Shown piece by piece: positions 11,231-22,022 of a stretch of 64,000 nt of DNA; position 1 is the first letter of the stretch; the number at the start of each line of letters is the position of its first letter. The notes under the pieces are model-generated. The model made no database searches. It had not been told where the DNA came from and saw nothing but the letters and a program-made list of their open reading frames with translations. This stretch comes from Anomaloglossus baeobatrachus (Eukaryota > Chordata > Amphibia > Anura > Aromobatidae). The translations under genes and the position numbers were made by a program. The stretch covers positions 180,763,536-180,827,535 of the forward strand of contig NC_134360.1 in NCBI RefSeq assembly GCF_048569485.1. The letters run 5' to 3'.

Positions 11231-11990
11231 CTTAAAGCGCACCAATCAGCAGGATTTTCCTACATAACCTAAAGCCAGGGCTATACTGGCACTATCAGGC
11301 TGATTCTATACATACCTGTAGTGGTCAGCTCGGATGTATAGTTTTTGAGACACAATCAAGTAAAGTTTGTAAATTGAGCAGCTTTTTGATTGGCAGCAGC
11401 TGCTGATCAGCTAATATCTGGGGTGGGTTTTCATAGTGATTCCCGCCCTCCGCCTGTTGTTCCTCCCCCTATCTTTTATTTATGCTAATTCCATTATAGA
11501 GTTTTACTAATGGTTGTGGCTAAATCAAAGTGGCTAGAAGGACCTTGATGACGTCATATCCATGTGACCAGAAGGGGCGGGGCCTCAGACAACAGAAAAA
11601 TAATGTTGCTTCCTGGTATCAGCTATATTGGCTGAGGCTCCGCCCTTTGTGGTCACATGGATATGACATCAGCAAGGTCTTTCTAGCCCCTTGGTTTAGC
11701 CACAACCATTAGTAAAACGGTTCTATAATAGAATTAGCATAAATAAGATAGGGGGAGGAACAACAGGCAGGGGTCGGGAATCACTATTAAAACCCACCCC
11801 AGATATTAGCTGATCGGCAGCTGCAGCCAATCAAAAAGCTGCTCATTTTACGGACTTTACTTGCTTGTGTTTCAAAAACTATACATCCTAGCTGACAACT
11901 AAAGGTATGTATAGCATCAGCCTGATAGTGCCAGTATAGCATTGACTATAGGTTATGTAGGAAAATTCTAATGATTGGTTCCCTTTAAGG
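11231..11990. mobile_element. 760-bp foldback (giant hairpin) MITE, copy 1
   Basis: Nearly the whole element is one inverted repeat. The left part (CACCAATCAGCAGGATTTTC, then GGTCAGCTCGGATGTATAG, AGGGGCGGGGCCTCAG) is mirrored in order by the right part (CTGAGGCTCCGCCCTTTGTG, CTATACATCCTAGCTGAC, GAAAATTCTAATGATTGGTT). Only some 45 bp near 11590-11635 form the loop. A sister copy is at 26973-27580. No protein is encoded. The ends TTAAAG..CCAATCA and TGATTGGTTCCCTTTAA define the family. Confidence 0.85.
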
Positions 11991-12516
11991 TAAACTTCAT
12001 CTGTGAAGATCTCATGTGGGTGACACTTTGGTCTCCAATATTTGGAACCTGCCTTTCTTGCCTTCTCATCAGCATATCTATTGTAATAATGTAAGGAGGT
12101 GGACAGGGTGTCACATTCTCCCTAAAGATGTCAATCATATTAATGCAATGTTTTGATTTCTGCAATGTTCACATGTGGTAACAAATGTTAATATCCCTGT
12201 GGGCTGCAGTACTAACCAGTGGCCACAAGGGGTCAATAGCTTCCTCTTTACTCATATATAGACTCTTGTTTGAAAAGGACAGGATTAACACCTAGTCAGT
12301 CACAGGGAGTGAGGAGTAAAATAGAGACCAGGCTGAGTCACTTCCTGTAGGGTAGTTTGCTGTAATGAGTGAACAATGCAGGTGCAGGAGGAGGCAGAGC
12401 TCCTGCAATGTAAAATGATCTTCATGTTTTATGTGCTGATTATTTTTTATGATATAAAGTAATATAAATCAATGTACAGATAGGATCTAAAAGTTAGATA
12501 GGTTTTAGATAAGATA
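11991..12516. other. No gene; possible start of an LTR-like unit
   Basis: From about 12188 (TGTTAATATCCCTGTGGGCT) the sequence has LTR-like character, with CATATATAGACTC near 12255 as a possible TATA box. It resumes after the Tc1 insertion (13755-14420). No defined termini or duplication were found, so this stays unassigned. Confidence 0.25.
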
Positions 12517-13754
12517 TACAGTGCCTTTTTGAAAGTATTCGACACCCTTGAATTTTTCAACCTTTTCGCACATTTCAGGCTTCAAACATAAAGATAAAAA
12601 TTTTAATATTATGGTGAAGAATCAACAACAAGTGGGACACAATTGAGAAGTTGAATGAAATTTATTGCTTTTTTTAAAAAAAAATAAAAAGTAAATAACT
12701 GAAAATTGGGGCGTGCAATATTATTCGACCCATTTAAATTAATGCTTTGTAGCCCCACCTTTTACTGCGATTACAGCTGCAAATCGCTTGGGGTATGTGT
12801 CTATCAGTTTTGCACATCAAGAGACTGAAATTCTTGCCCATTCTTCCTTTGCAAACAGCTGGAGCTGAGTGAGGTTGGATGGAGAGCGTTTGTGAACAGC
12901 AGTTTTCAGGTCTTTCCACAGATTTTCGATTGGATTCAGGTCTAGACTGTGACTTTGCCATTCAAACACCTGGATCCGTTTATTTGTGAACCATTCCATT
13001 GTAGATTTTGCTTTTATGTTTGGGATTATTGTCTTGTTGGAAGACAAATCTTCGTCCCAGTCTCAGGTGTTTTGCAGACTCCAACAGGTTTTCTTCAAGA
13101 ATGGTCCTGTATTTGGCTCCATCCATCTTCCCAACAATTTTAACCATCTTCCCTGTCCCTGCTAAAGAAAAGCAGGGCCAAACCATGATGCTGCCACCAC
13201 CATGTTTGACAGTGGGGATGGTGTGTTCAAGGTGATGAGCTGTGTTGCATTTACACTAAACATATCGTTTGGCATTGTTCCCAAAAAGTTCGATTTTGGT
13301 TTCATCTGACCAGAGCACCTTCTTCCACATGTTTGGTGTGTCTCCCAAGTGGCTTGTGGCAAACTGTAAATGACACTTTTTATGGATATCTTTGAGAAAT
13401 GGCTTTCTCCTTGCCACTCTTCCATAAAGGCCAGATTTGTGCAATGTACGACTGATTGTTGTCCTATGGACAGACTCTCCCACCTCAGCTGTAGAACTCT
13501 GCAGTTCATCCAGAGTGATCATGGGCCACTGAAAGTAAAGGGGACGATTAATATTGCATGTCCCAATTTTTAGTTTTTTATTTTTTAAAATTGTTTAAAA
13601 TAAGAAATAAATTTTGTTCAACTTCACATTTGTGTCCCACTTGTTGTTGATTGTTCACCATAACATTAAATTGTTTATCTTTATGTTTGAAGCCTGAAAT
13701 GTTGGAGAAGGTTGAAAAATTCAAGGGGGCCGAATACTTTCGCAAGGCACTGTA
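12517..13754 (-). mobile_element. Tc1-like DNA transposon with degraded transposase
   Basis: Terminal inverted repeats are plain: TACAGTGCCTTTTTGAAAGT on the left, and the right end TACTTTCGCAAGGCACTGTA on the right. A second matching block (CTTCAAACATAAAGATAAA, TTTATCTTTATGTTTGAAG) lies further in, so the repeats run over at least 100 bp. TA dinucleotides flank both ends, the Tc1/mariner target. The element is 1.24 kb and its transposase lies on the minus strand. The part encoding the N-terminal DNA-binding domain is missing, which makes this an internally deleted, defective copy. Confidence 0.9.
12739..13522 (-). pseudogene. Tc1-like transposase pseudogene (lacks N-terminal domain)
   Basis: This encoded a DD34E transposase that cut and pasted its element at TA sites. 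In pieces across three frames one reads the second DNA-binding subdomain (TTISRTLHKSGLYGRVARRK), the first catalytic Asp in KKVLWSDETKIELFG, the second in RRFVFQQDNNPKHKS, and the Glu in HSLDLNPIENLWKDLK. The paired and homeodomain-like N-terminus, about 70 residues, is absent, and the reading starts at TLDELQSS. At least two frame changes separate the blocks, and a TGA follows KEEWARISVS before the C-terminal tail. It cannot make active enzyme. The order and spacing of motifs leave little doubt about the family. Confidence 0.88.
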
Positions 13755-14480
13755 GGTTTTAGCATGTAGCAGAGTGCAGATGGGTTTTATTATAGTAGTG
13801 TAGACATCTATTGGCCAGTTAGTGTACTGCGGAAGGATAGTTTAGTCACAGAAGTGTTAAGAGAGAGTAAACGCACTAGGTTGGCCTAGGTGCAAGGGAC
13901 TTTCCCAAACCCCAAGACCAACTCCTGGAGCTCTTGGCTCATCATGGCGGGCATTGTGAAGTCGCAAGGTCAGAACGAGCAAGGAGCTGAGTTGAGGGGA
14001 TGAGGGGACGAACCTGAAGAATAGAGAAACTTATGTTAAGAGAAGCTGGGTGTATAGAGGCTAAGGGGAAGCTGCTGCAGCACTCATTGTGGGTGCTTCT
14101 AATAAGAATGGAAGGTTGTTGCAGCACCTATTGTGGGAGTCTTAGAGAAAAGAGAGTACCCCAGTCAGGAAGGAGAGGATGTCTAACACCTTGTATGTCA
14201 TGAACCTGTTGAATATGGATTTAACTGAAAGTAAACAGAGTTGTATTGAAAAACCAGTGGCGTTGCGTGATTCCTGCACGACAGCTGCTGTAGACGAGGA
14301 CAGGAAAATGGACGCCGACTCAGAAGAGTAAGTGAATGCCATGCACCCCCTACAGGTTCCCACACACTCAGGGTCCCACTGTTGGAGTGAGGCGCCCGGG
14401 CAACGGGGCACCTCAGCTGATAACATTTGCAGCCAAAACATCCAACATGCACAATGGGTCTTTTGAACGATGATGAACAT
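13755..14480. other. No gene; possible continuation of an LTR-like unit
   Basis: This follows the Tc1 element directly and may be the other half of the unit begun near 12188. A GC-rich block at about 14388-14412 (GAGGCGCCCGGGCAACGGGG) resembles the leader of frog LTR retrotransposons. There is no coding sequence. Confidence 0.25.
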
Positions 14481-15424
14481 TTAATGATTGGTCAAGGACG
14501 CTTCTGTCACCTATGGAAGCTGTTGTGATGTCACAGCTAGTTTTACATGGATGGAACTCACTAAGGGTAGAAAACGTTGAAAAAATTCTTTCATTGGCTC
14601 ATACACATAACAAAGGCACGTCTCGAAGGCTGAGGTCTTTCTCAAGCTTATTAGCAATGGGTATACACAAAGAGGAAATTGTGATCTTATCAATCAATTT
14701 TTTATAATTATAGTTACAAATTTGCATCATGTGTTGGTTTATGCCACACATAACTGCGGTTGTGGTTCGTACTGTACTTGGCAAGCGTGTCTTTACTTTT
14801 CTGAGTTGTGTTTCGAGTCGGGTTGTTTCCAGAACAACTATTCAAAATCACATGGGAAAAACTCTGAACACTAAGCTTTGACAACCAGTAAAAGAAGCCA
14901 AAACCACAGCTCTGGGAATATCTGTAATACATGCACAGTCATTCTCAACAGGATTGGCTGAATAAGCCCGTCAGTTCTTTTTATGTCCATCAATTTCCAT
15001 GAGAGCTCCATAAACCCAATTAATAACATTATTGTCAAAACTGTGTGGTCAAGGAAACATACCCGGCTCCGCAGAAGAACTGGAAAGAACTAAGATTAAG
15101 AAAAATATGATTAAAACCTGATGAAAAAACAACTTTTAGGTCATATCAGCCTTGAGTATTCACTTGAACTCCACATTCCTAAAATAGTTTAGGCCTAAAA
15201 GAAACCTCAGTAAGTAGCAATGAGGATTTTTTTTTTTATAATGGTACCACATATCAAAACTCTGTTCACCTTGTGTGAGAAAGGGTAATATTACACTAGT
15301 GTGAATTGTGCTTTAATCACTTATATGTGCTGCCAATTTCCATTTCTGAGCTGTGATCTACAATGACACCTAGATCCTTCTCTACAAGTGACTCTTCTAG
15401 TTTTACCCCACCTAGAACAGGGGT
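14481..15424. other. No gene or clear repeat
   Basis: No sustained open frame. The last 100 bp (cctagatccttctctacaag) recall a common vertebrate repeat 3' segment, but too weakly to name. Confidence 0.3.
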
Positions 15425-16180
15425 CTCAAACTCGGCTGGGTATACGGCCACACATAGAAAAAATAATAATTTGGGGGACCGCATTGATTGCAGGAGAAAG
15501 TGACATTTTTATTGGTACCATTTTTAATTCTACACATTTGGATCACTGTTTTTGAACATTTTTTTCCTCTTTTATAATAACAACTGTGAACTTTTTGTTT
15601 AAATACAAATATATAAAAAACAATTTTTGATGGTAAAAAAATGTTCATGCTTTAGTTTTTTTGTACATTTTATTCCTTTCTTGTAAGTAATATAATTTTA
15701 CAATTAGCACCATATAGTAATTTTGGCCAACATCTTATAGTAATGTTCCCATTCTGTTCCCCTTCTTGAAGTAATGTTCCCATGCTGATCCCCATTCTGT
15801 AGTAATGGGCCCATCCTTGTCCCCATCCTGTAGTATTGTGCCCATCCTTATCCCCTTTTAAAAATGGGCCCCATCCTTGTCCCCATCCTGTAGTAATATG
15901 CCCAAGCAGGTCCTCTTCTTGTAGTAATGCCCCGTTCACTGAACCTCTTCTTGCAGCAATGTCCCATCCTAGCCCCCTATTTTGCCATTCTAAACACACA
16001 AACACACACTAGCAATGTCCGATCTTGGTCCCCTATTATGCCATTCTATACACACACACACACGCACACACATACGTACACTAGCAATGTCCCATCCTGG
16101 TCCCCTATTGAGCCATTAAACACACACATATACACATTCTTCTCACCAATCCTCGATTCCCTCGGCATTCGTTACCCTGC
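15425..16180. repeat. Repeat unit with two minisatellites
   Basis: It starts AGGGGTCTCAAACTCGGCTG, a start I know from an interspersed repeat in amphibians. It then holds about eight imperfect units of roughly 32 bp of the type AGTAATGTTCCCATCCTTGT (15735-15965), and after that about three units of the type ACTAGCAATGTCCCATCCTG separated by CA runs (15995-16135). No matching right end was found. Confidence 0.5.
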
Positions 16181-16239
16181 TTCTTGACGCCCGCAGGAAC
16201 GAGCCTCTCTTAATGATTGTGTCCGCTGTCAGCGCGTCA

Positions 16240-16690
16240 TCTTAAATTCAATACGAATCGTCACCTTGGATACAGAAATGCTATGATATGAAACCCATGA
16301 CCCCCCAAAACATTGAATGCTGGTCCCACATATGGCACTTATTTAACTTTGATGCTCAAAGTGGCCACCGTCAGCTGCAATGCACATCTGGACTCTGCAC
16401 AGCATACTGTATCTTGCTGCACGTTGTGCAATATGGTAGGTGACACGTTTGCACAAGCATCTGTGATAGGTCGTCGTAGGTCCTGCAATGTTGGTGGAGG
16501 GGTCGCACACACCTGCTGTTTGATGTCACCTCACAGAAAGAAGTCCAATGTGGTCAGGTCACTACACGCAGTCACCATACCCAATGACTTGTAGGAAGGT
16601 CTCCATGAGGTATTGCTTCTTGTGAGTTTTACACGTTGTAATCATAGCATTTCTGTATGCAAGGTGTCGATTCGTATTGAATTGATGATG
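16240..16690. mobile_element. Relic of a Tc1/mariner-superfamily transposon
   Basis: Inverted repeats of about 45 bp bracket the unit: AATTCAATACGAATCGTCAC plus CAGAAATGCTATGAT on the left, and ATCATAGCATTTCTGTATG plus GATTCGTATTGAATT on the right. Between them the minus strand vaguely recalls the N-terminal part of an IS630/Tc1-type transposase, but no frame is open. It is a short internally deleted copy. Confidence 0.5.
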
Positions 16691-16894
16691 CCCTACAACT
16701 TTGTAATTCCCTTGTTTTCTCTATCTCGTTCTGTTTTCGAAATAAAAATGCTAACTCCGTTGTTTTACACCAGGTGTCACTACAGGTGGTTTCATTGCGT
16801 AGCGCATGTCTACTTTACTATACCTAGACACCACTTCTATGCCTATAGCTGCCGCCGTTCTCAAGTTAATGGCGGTGGACAGGATATGGGTGGA

Positions 16895-17123
16895 CACAGT
16901 GTATTTAACAGGATGGCGCTTAGGTTGGAAGGACATAATTACCAGGAAGGGGCACAGGATGGGGGACATGTATACTAGGATGGGGAACATATATACCAGG
17001 ATGGAGGATATACATACCAGAATGTGCCCAGGATGGGAAACATATACACCAGGAAAGAGCCTAGGATGGGGGACATATACATCAGGAAGGAGAGCAGGAT
17101 GGTGAACAAATATATCAGGATGG
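16895..17123. repeat. GGATGGGGAACATATATACCA minisatellite, left part
   Basis: Imperfect tandem units alternate ACCAGGATGGG with GGACATATATA variants. The array is cut at 17123/17124 by the LTR of the Gmr1-like element. Confidence 0.85.
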
Positions 17124-17436
17124 TGTGAGACTGTGACCGGGGTTATCTATGACGGCCGGTATGTCTCGCCCAGGTTGTGCTCACTCCATGATAGAAAGTA
17201 AATCCACTATAGGGTTAATGCTGTTTCCCTACAGGCTTAAGGAAGGGTTAAAAGGAAACAGGAACGAGGGCAGGTGTGCCGGGTGTGAGGGAGTGAACAG
17301 AACTCCCTGAGTTTTCTGCTGGAGAGGCACATGTATTGTGTTATGGACTTTTGTTTGGACATTAAAACCGTGTGCTGTGAACCTTAATGCCTGGATCCCG
17401 TGTCTTCTGCTGCGCAGCCGACCGTGCTACCTCACA
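17124..17436 (+). repeat. 5' LTR of the Gmr1-like element
   Basis: 313 bp with TG..CA termini (TGTGAG..CTCACA, a 6-bp inverted pair). It matches the right LTR base for base as far as I can tell by reading. The internal region begins TATGGTGGAGAATCGG, where a primer-binding site starting TGG would be expected. Confidence 0.95.
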
Positions 17437-17490
17437 TATGGTGGAGAATCGGCGGGCATGACAGCCGGTGAGGTGTAGCATCCATCCCTG

Positions 17491-19311
17491 GTGACCCAAC
17501 TGCGCATGTCCTGGATTCGAGCGGCTATACTACAGCCCAAACCCGGCGACGCCATGGAGGACATACTAAAGCATTTGGCTCAGGCTAATGCACAGCAGCA
17601 ACAGACCAATGCACACCTGCTCCAATCCTTGCAAATGCAGGAAAGAAAACTCCAAGAACAGATGGATCAGGCCAATGCACGTCAGCAGCAATCCTTGCAA
17701 GTGCAGGACAAAAGGCACCAAGAACAGATGGAGCAGGCCAATGCACGTCAGCAGCAAGCCTTGCAATTGCAGGAAAAAAGGCACCAAGAACAGATGGTTC
17801 TCCTGGCCAAGTCGATCCGTGCCGGACCGGCAGCAACAACCCCGGGACCGAGTGATGACGGCAGCGTCCGGAAAGCGGTGAGACAAGCGTTGCAAAAGAT
17901 GACCCCGGGGGATGATGTGGAAGCGTTCCTGGCGGTGTTTGAGCGGGTGGCCGAGCGGGAAAAGCTGCCGACCCCCCAGTGGGCTGAGGTATTGTCGCCC
18001 TATCTGACGGGGGAACCCCAAAAAGCGTACCTGGACCTCTGTACCGAGGACGCCATTGACTATGTGACCCTAAAAGCCGAAATACTGGCACGGTTGGGGG
18101 TGAATACCTATGTACGGGCTCAGCGGGTAAATCAGTGGTTCTATGAGGAAGCCAAACCCGTACGCTCCCAGGCCTATGACTTGTTGCATCTTGTAAAAAA
18201 ATGGTTGCAGCCTGACACTCTGAGCCCGGCGCAGATGGTGGAAAGGGTAGTAGTGGATCGTTTTGTGCGCACTTTACCCGTCACCGTTCAACGGTGGGTA
18301 GGACAGGGTGACCCAAGTACCCTGGACCAGTTAGTGTCCCTGGTAGAGCGGCATGTGGCTACGCAGGACTTGATACGGGACACTGAGACTTTGCGTACTG
18401 CCCGTCGGTCCGGCCCCTCCAAGCCTAGGGCCAAGGACCCACCGCCGACAACGGTGCAGGAGTCCCCTACCGTCCCGCCTGAGGCCGCGGCCGCCAATCC
18501 TGAGGTCCGGAAGGTTCTGTACCCTAAACGACAACCCGTCAAGGGGGTTTCCGTCCCCATTAGATGTTGGCGGTGCCAGCGGGTGGGACATATGGAAGCC
18601 CAGTGTCCACTCACCACGGAGCCCATGGATTGTGGGGTTACCCGGCGGGGTTCAATGTATGCTCAGGTGGTGTGTACCGCTGACCTGGTCTCCCCAGAGA
18701 CGGAGCCCCACTTGTGCCAAATACAGGCGAATGGATGTCCGGTTACAGGATTGTTGGATTCCGGAAGCTTAGTGACCCTTGTGCGATCCACCTTGAGGGC
18801 TAAAGTAAAGGCCACAGGACGTACCGTGGGGGTGGTTTGCATACATGGGGACCGCCGAGACTATCCCACGGGGATTGTCACCATCACAGCACCTTGCGGT
18901 CAGGTGCAACATGAGGTGGGACTTCTTAACACTCTTCCTTATGACGTGATCCTAGGAAGGGATCTGCCCTATTTTTGGACTTTATGGAAGGGACCCCCTA
19001 AGTCTCCTCAGATATTGGTCAGTCCGGGACCTGAGCCCTACAATCCTGAATCCGGGACACCTGCCGTAGGGGTCCCCATGATAGGGACAGAATGTGAACC
19101 CGATAGGTCGCCCCTAGAGGTATTGGCAGGAGAGGCTGAGACGGTCGAACCCATCCCGGAGTTGGAGGCGTCCCCGGATACGTTTGGGACTGCCCAACTC
19201 CAGGACCCTACATTAATACATGCCCGGAGTCGGGTGACAGTAATTGACGGGGTGGCACAGCTGCCCGGTACCCCCATTTCGCTCTTAAGCAGGATTTACT
19301 CTACCGGGTAG
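17491..19311 (+). CDS. Gmr1-like Gag and protease block
   Basis: Gag packages the element RNA into particles; the protease matures the polyprotein. The reading of 606 residues opens with a Gln-rich coiled coil built from repeats of about 23 residues (for example QEQMDQANARQQQSLQ, roughly residues 30-110). A capsid-like region follows (about 130-300), then a Pro-rich linker. A CCHC zinc knuckle, CWRCQRVGHMEAQC, starts at residue 359. An aspartic-protease signature, LLDSGS, lies at about 421-426, with the later ILGRD motif near 488 that gypsy proteases carry. The Met at 17554 (MEDILKHLAQ) is an alternative start. The block is followed at once by the integrase/reverse-transcriptase block in another frame. 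The element is a fossil or young transposon, not a host gene. Confidence 0.85.
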   Translation: MTQLRMSWIRAAILQPKPGDAMEDILKHLAQANAQQQQTNAHLLQSLQMQERKLQEQMDQANARQQQSLQVQDKRHQEQMEQANARQQQALQLQEKRHQEQMVLLAKSIRAGPAATTPGPSDDGSVRKAVRQALQKMTPGDDVEAFLAVFERVAEREKLPTPQWAEVLSPYLTGEPQKAYLDLCTEDAIDYVTLKAEILARLGVNTYVRAQRVNQWFYEEAKPVRSQAYDLLHLVKKWLQPDTLSPAQMVERVVVDRFVRTLPVTVQRWVGQGDPSTLDQLVSLVERHVATQDLIRDTETLRTARRSGPSKPRAKDPPPTTVQESPTVPPEAAAANPEVRKVLYPKRQPVKGVSVPIRCWRCQRVGHMEAQCPLTTEPMDCGVTRRGSMYAQVVCTADLVSPETEPHLCQIQANGCPVTGLLDSGSLVTLVRSTLRAKVKATGRTVGVVCIHGDRRDYPTGIVTITAPCGQVQHEVGLLNTLPYDVILGRDLPYFWTLWKGPPKSPQILVSPGPEPYNPESGTPAVGVPMIGTECEPDRSPLEVLAGEAETVEPIPELEASPDTFGTAQLQDPTLIHARSRVTVIDGVAQLPGTPISLLSRIYSTG

Positions 19312-19325
19312 ATGAAATACGGGGC

Positions 19326-22022
19326 GTGGGGGTAGAGCAGTTGGTGGTGCCCCAGCCGCATCGTCGGCGGGTCCTCGACTTGGCTCATAAACACCTGATG
19401 AGTGGCCATCTAGGGGTCAAGAAAACGCAGGAGCGAATATTGCAAAGGTTCTATTGGCCCGGAGTCTTTGGGGAGGTAAAACGGTTCTGTGAAACCTGCC
19501 CGGAGTGTCAGCTTACCGCACCCCTGACCCATTTTCGCAGTCCGTTGGTACCGTTACCCATTATAGAAGTCCCTTTTGAACGGATAGGGATGGATCTGGT
19601 GGGGCCCCTCGTAAAGTCCGCTCGAGGGCACCAACACATCCTAGTGATCGTTGACTATGCCACCCGGTATCCCGAGGCGATACCTCTCAGACATAATGCA
19701 GCAAAGCTTATAGCTCGGGAGTTGTTTGCTGTGTTCTGCCGGGTGGGGTTGCCCAAGGAGATCCTTACGGATCAGGGGACCCCATTCATGTCTAAAGTGA
19801 CCAAAGAGCTATGCCGGCTACTCCAGATCAAGCAGTTGCGTACGTCTGTGTATCATCCTCAAACGGACGGTTTAGTCGAGCGTTTCAATAAAACCCTGAA
19901 AACCATGCTAAAAAGGGTGATTTCAAAAGACGGGAAAGACTGGGATATGATGCTTCCCTATTTGATGTTTGCCATCCGTGAGGTGCCTCAGGCATCCACG
20001 GGGTTTTCGCCTTTTGAGTTGTTATACGGGCGACATCCCCGGGGATTGTTGGACCTGGCAAAGGAAACATGGGAGCAAGAGCCCACCCCCCATAAAAGTG
20101 TGATTGAACACATTTTGGGTATGCAGAACCGCATAAGCGCGGTCATGCCAATTGTGAAGGAGCATTTACAGGAGGCTCAGGCCGCGCAAAGCGGCCGCTA
20201 CAATAGACAAGCCACCGTGCGGACCTTTAAACCCGGGGATCGGGTGTTGGTATTAATCCCCACGGTGGAGAGTAAATTCCTGGCTCAGTGGCAAGGCCCC
20301 TACGAGATAAAGGAAAGAGTCGGGGTGGTTAACTATAAAGTATTGCAGCCCGGTAGGCGGAAACCTGAACAAATATACCATGTCAACCTATTAAAACCCT
20401 GGCAGGAATGGGAAAGCCTGATGGCTGTTTTTTCCCCATCTCCCTCCTCTTCGGGTCGTTCACCTCCGGCTCCAGCGACCTCCGGAGAGAACGAACCGGA
20501 AGTAATGATTGGAGAAGCCCTCACCAAGACTCAGAGGCGAGAGGCCAGACGGTTGGTTCAGCAGAACCCCGATGTCTTCTCCGAGCTGCCCGGTAGGACC
20601 AGTCTGATACGACATGATATTGTCACCGAGCCCCACCTGAAGGTACGCCTGAAGTCATACCGGGTACCGGAGGCTCGACGACAAGCCATATCGGAGGAAG
20701 TAAAGACAATGTTACGCCTGGGGGTCATCGAAAAATCCCGGAGTGAATGGGCTAGTCCGATTGTCCTAATACCAAAACCCGATGGCTCCTTAAGGTTCTG
20801 CAATGACTTTAGGAGATTGAACGAAATATCCAAGTTCGATCTCTACCCCATGCCCAGAGTGGATGAGCTGATTGATAGGCTGGGACAGGCGCGGTATTTT
20901 ACCACGCTCGACCTGACCAAGGGGTACTGGCAGGTGCCACTGACGGAGTCCGCCAAGGAGAAAACCGCTTTTGTTACGCCGGAGGGTCTCTTCCACTATG
21001 TTGTCTTGCCTTTTGGGTTACATGGCGCTCCGGCCACGTTCCAGAGGTTGATGGACTTAGTGCTGGAACCCCACCAGGCGTATGCATCAGCGTACCTTGA
21101 TGACATCATTATTTACAGCTCCGATTGGCAGACCCACTTGGAACAGGTACAAGCGGTGGTGGACGCGCTTCGAACAGCCGGATTGACAGCCAATCCCAAG
21201 AAATGTGCGTTGGGACTCACGGAAGCCCGCTACTTGGGCTACGTGATAGGCCAAGGAGTGATTAAGCCCCAAATTAACAAGGTTGAGGCGATCCAGAAGT
21301 GGCCTAGACCCCTGACCACGAAGCAGGTTAGGGCCTTCCTGGGTATCGTGGGATACTACAGGAGGTTTGTAAAGGATTTTGCAGGACTATCAGCCCCCTT
21401 GACGGACCTTCTCAAAGGCAAGAAGTCCGTCATGGTGCGCTGGACTCCGCAGGCCGAGGACTCCTTCCGGGCCCTGAAGGGGGTCCTGTGCGGACAGCCC
21501 GTTCTTGTACACCCTGATTTCCGGAAGGAGTTCATAGTACAGACTGACGCCTCAGAGGTCGGCCTGGGGGCAGTGCTGTCTCAGGTGGTTCAGGGGGAGG
21601 AACACCCCGTCACCTTCTTAAGTAGGAAGCTCACCCCTCCCGAGCGGAATTATAGCGTAGTGGAGAAGGAGTGCCTGGCGATCAAGTGGGCCTTGGAGTC
21701 CCTACGCTATTACCTGCTGGGACGGCAGTTTCGCTTGGTGACGGATCACTCTCCACTGGTCTGGATGAGGTCCGCCAAGGAACGGAATGCCCGGGTTACC
21801 CGGTGGTTCCTTTCTCTGCAGAACTTCCGGTTTACGGTTGAACATAGGGCCGGTAGGTTGCAGGGCAACGCCGATGCCTTGTCCCGCGGCCCGTGTTTGA
21901 TGGCGGGAGTTCAACCCCGCACACTTGAACTGAGGGGGGGGGTATGTGAGACTGTGACCGGGGTTATCTATGACGGCCGGTATGTCTCGCCCAGGTTGTG
22001 CTCACTCCATGATAGAAAGTAA
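19326..22022 (+). CDS. Gmr1-like integrase, reverse transcriptase and RNase H block
   Basis: This block copies the element RNA to DNA and inserts it. Over 898 residues the order is: integrase zinc finger (H23, H28, C58, C61); integrase core with D90 in GMDLVGPL, D149 in EILTDQGTPF and E185 in GLVERFNKT (D-D35-E); a GPY/F module (WQGPYEIKERVGVVNYKV, about residue 320); reverse transcriptase with LPFGLHGAPATFQ and the YLDD box at about 590-593; a gypsy RNase H starting near VQTDASEVGLGAVLS at about 740; and an integrase-free end. The integrase stands upstream of the reverse transcriptase, opposite to ordinary Ty3/gypsy. The reading runs over the polypurine tract and ends inside the 3' LTR. All catalytic residues named are present. 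Confidence 0.9.
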   Translation: MGVEQLVVPQPHRRRVLDLAHKHLMSGHLGVKKTQERILQRFYWPGVFGEVKRFCETCPECQLTAPLTHFRSPLVPLPIIEVPFERIGMDLVGPLVKSARGHQHILVIVDYATRYPEAIPLRHNAAKLIARELFAVFCRVGLPKEILTDQGTPFMSKVTKELCRLLQIKQLRTSVYHPQTDGLVERFNKTLKTMLKRVISKDGKDWDMMLPYLMFAIREVPQASTGFSPFELLYGRHPRGLLDLAKETWEQEPTPHKSVIEHILGMQNRISAVMPIVKEHLQEAQAAQSGRYNRQATVRTFKPGDRVLVLIPTVESKFLAQWQGPYEIKERVGVVNYKVLQPGRRKPEQIYHVNLLKPWQEWESLMAVFSPSPSSSGRSPPAPATSGENEPEVMIGEALTKTQRREARRLVQQNPDVFSELPGRTSLIRHDIVTEPHLKVRLKSYRVPEARRQAISEEVKTMLRLGVIEKSRSEWASPIVLIPKPDGSLRFCNDFRRLNEISKFDLYPMPRVDELIDRLGQARYFTTLDLTKGYWQVPLTESAKEKTAFVTPEGLFHYVVLPFGLHGAPATFQRLMDLVLEPHQAYASAYLDDIIIYSSDWQTHLEQVQAVVDALRTAGLTANPKKCALGLTEARYLGYVIGQGVIKPQINKVEAIQKWPRPLTTKQVRAFLGIVGYYRRFVKDFAGLSAPLTDLLKGKKSVMVRWTPQAEDSFRALKGVLCGQPVLVHPDFRKEFIVQTDASEVGLGAVLSQVVQGEEHPVTFLSRKLTPPERNYSVVEKECLAIKWALESLRYYLLGRQFRLVTDHSPLVWMRSAKERNARVTRWFLSLQNFRFTVEHRAGRLQGNADALSRGPCLMAGVQPRTLELRGGVCETVTGVIYDGRYVSPRLCSLHDRK

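Noticed and set aside
16021-16135. Possible CRISPR-like array (repeats with CA spacers)
   Set aside because: A eukaryotic minisatellite of three irregular units; spacing and repeat length are not constant.
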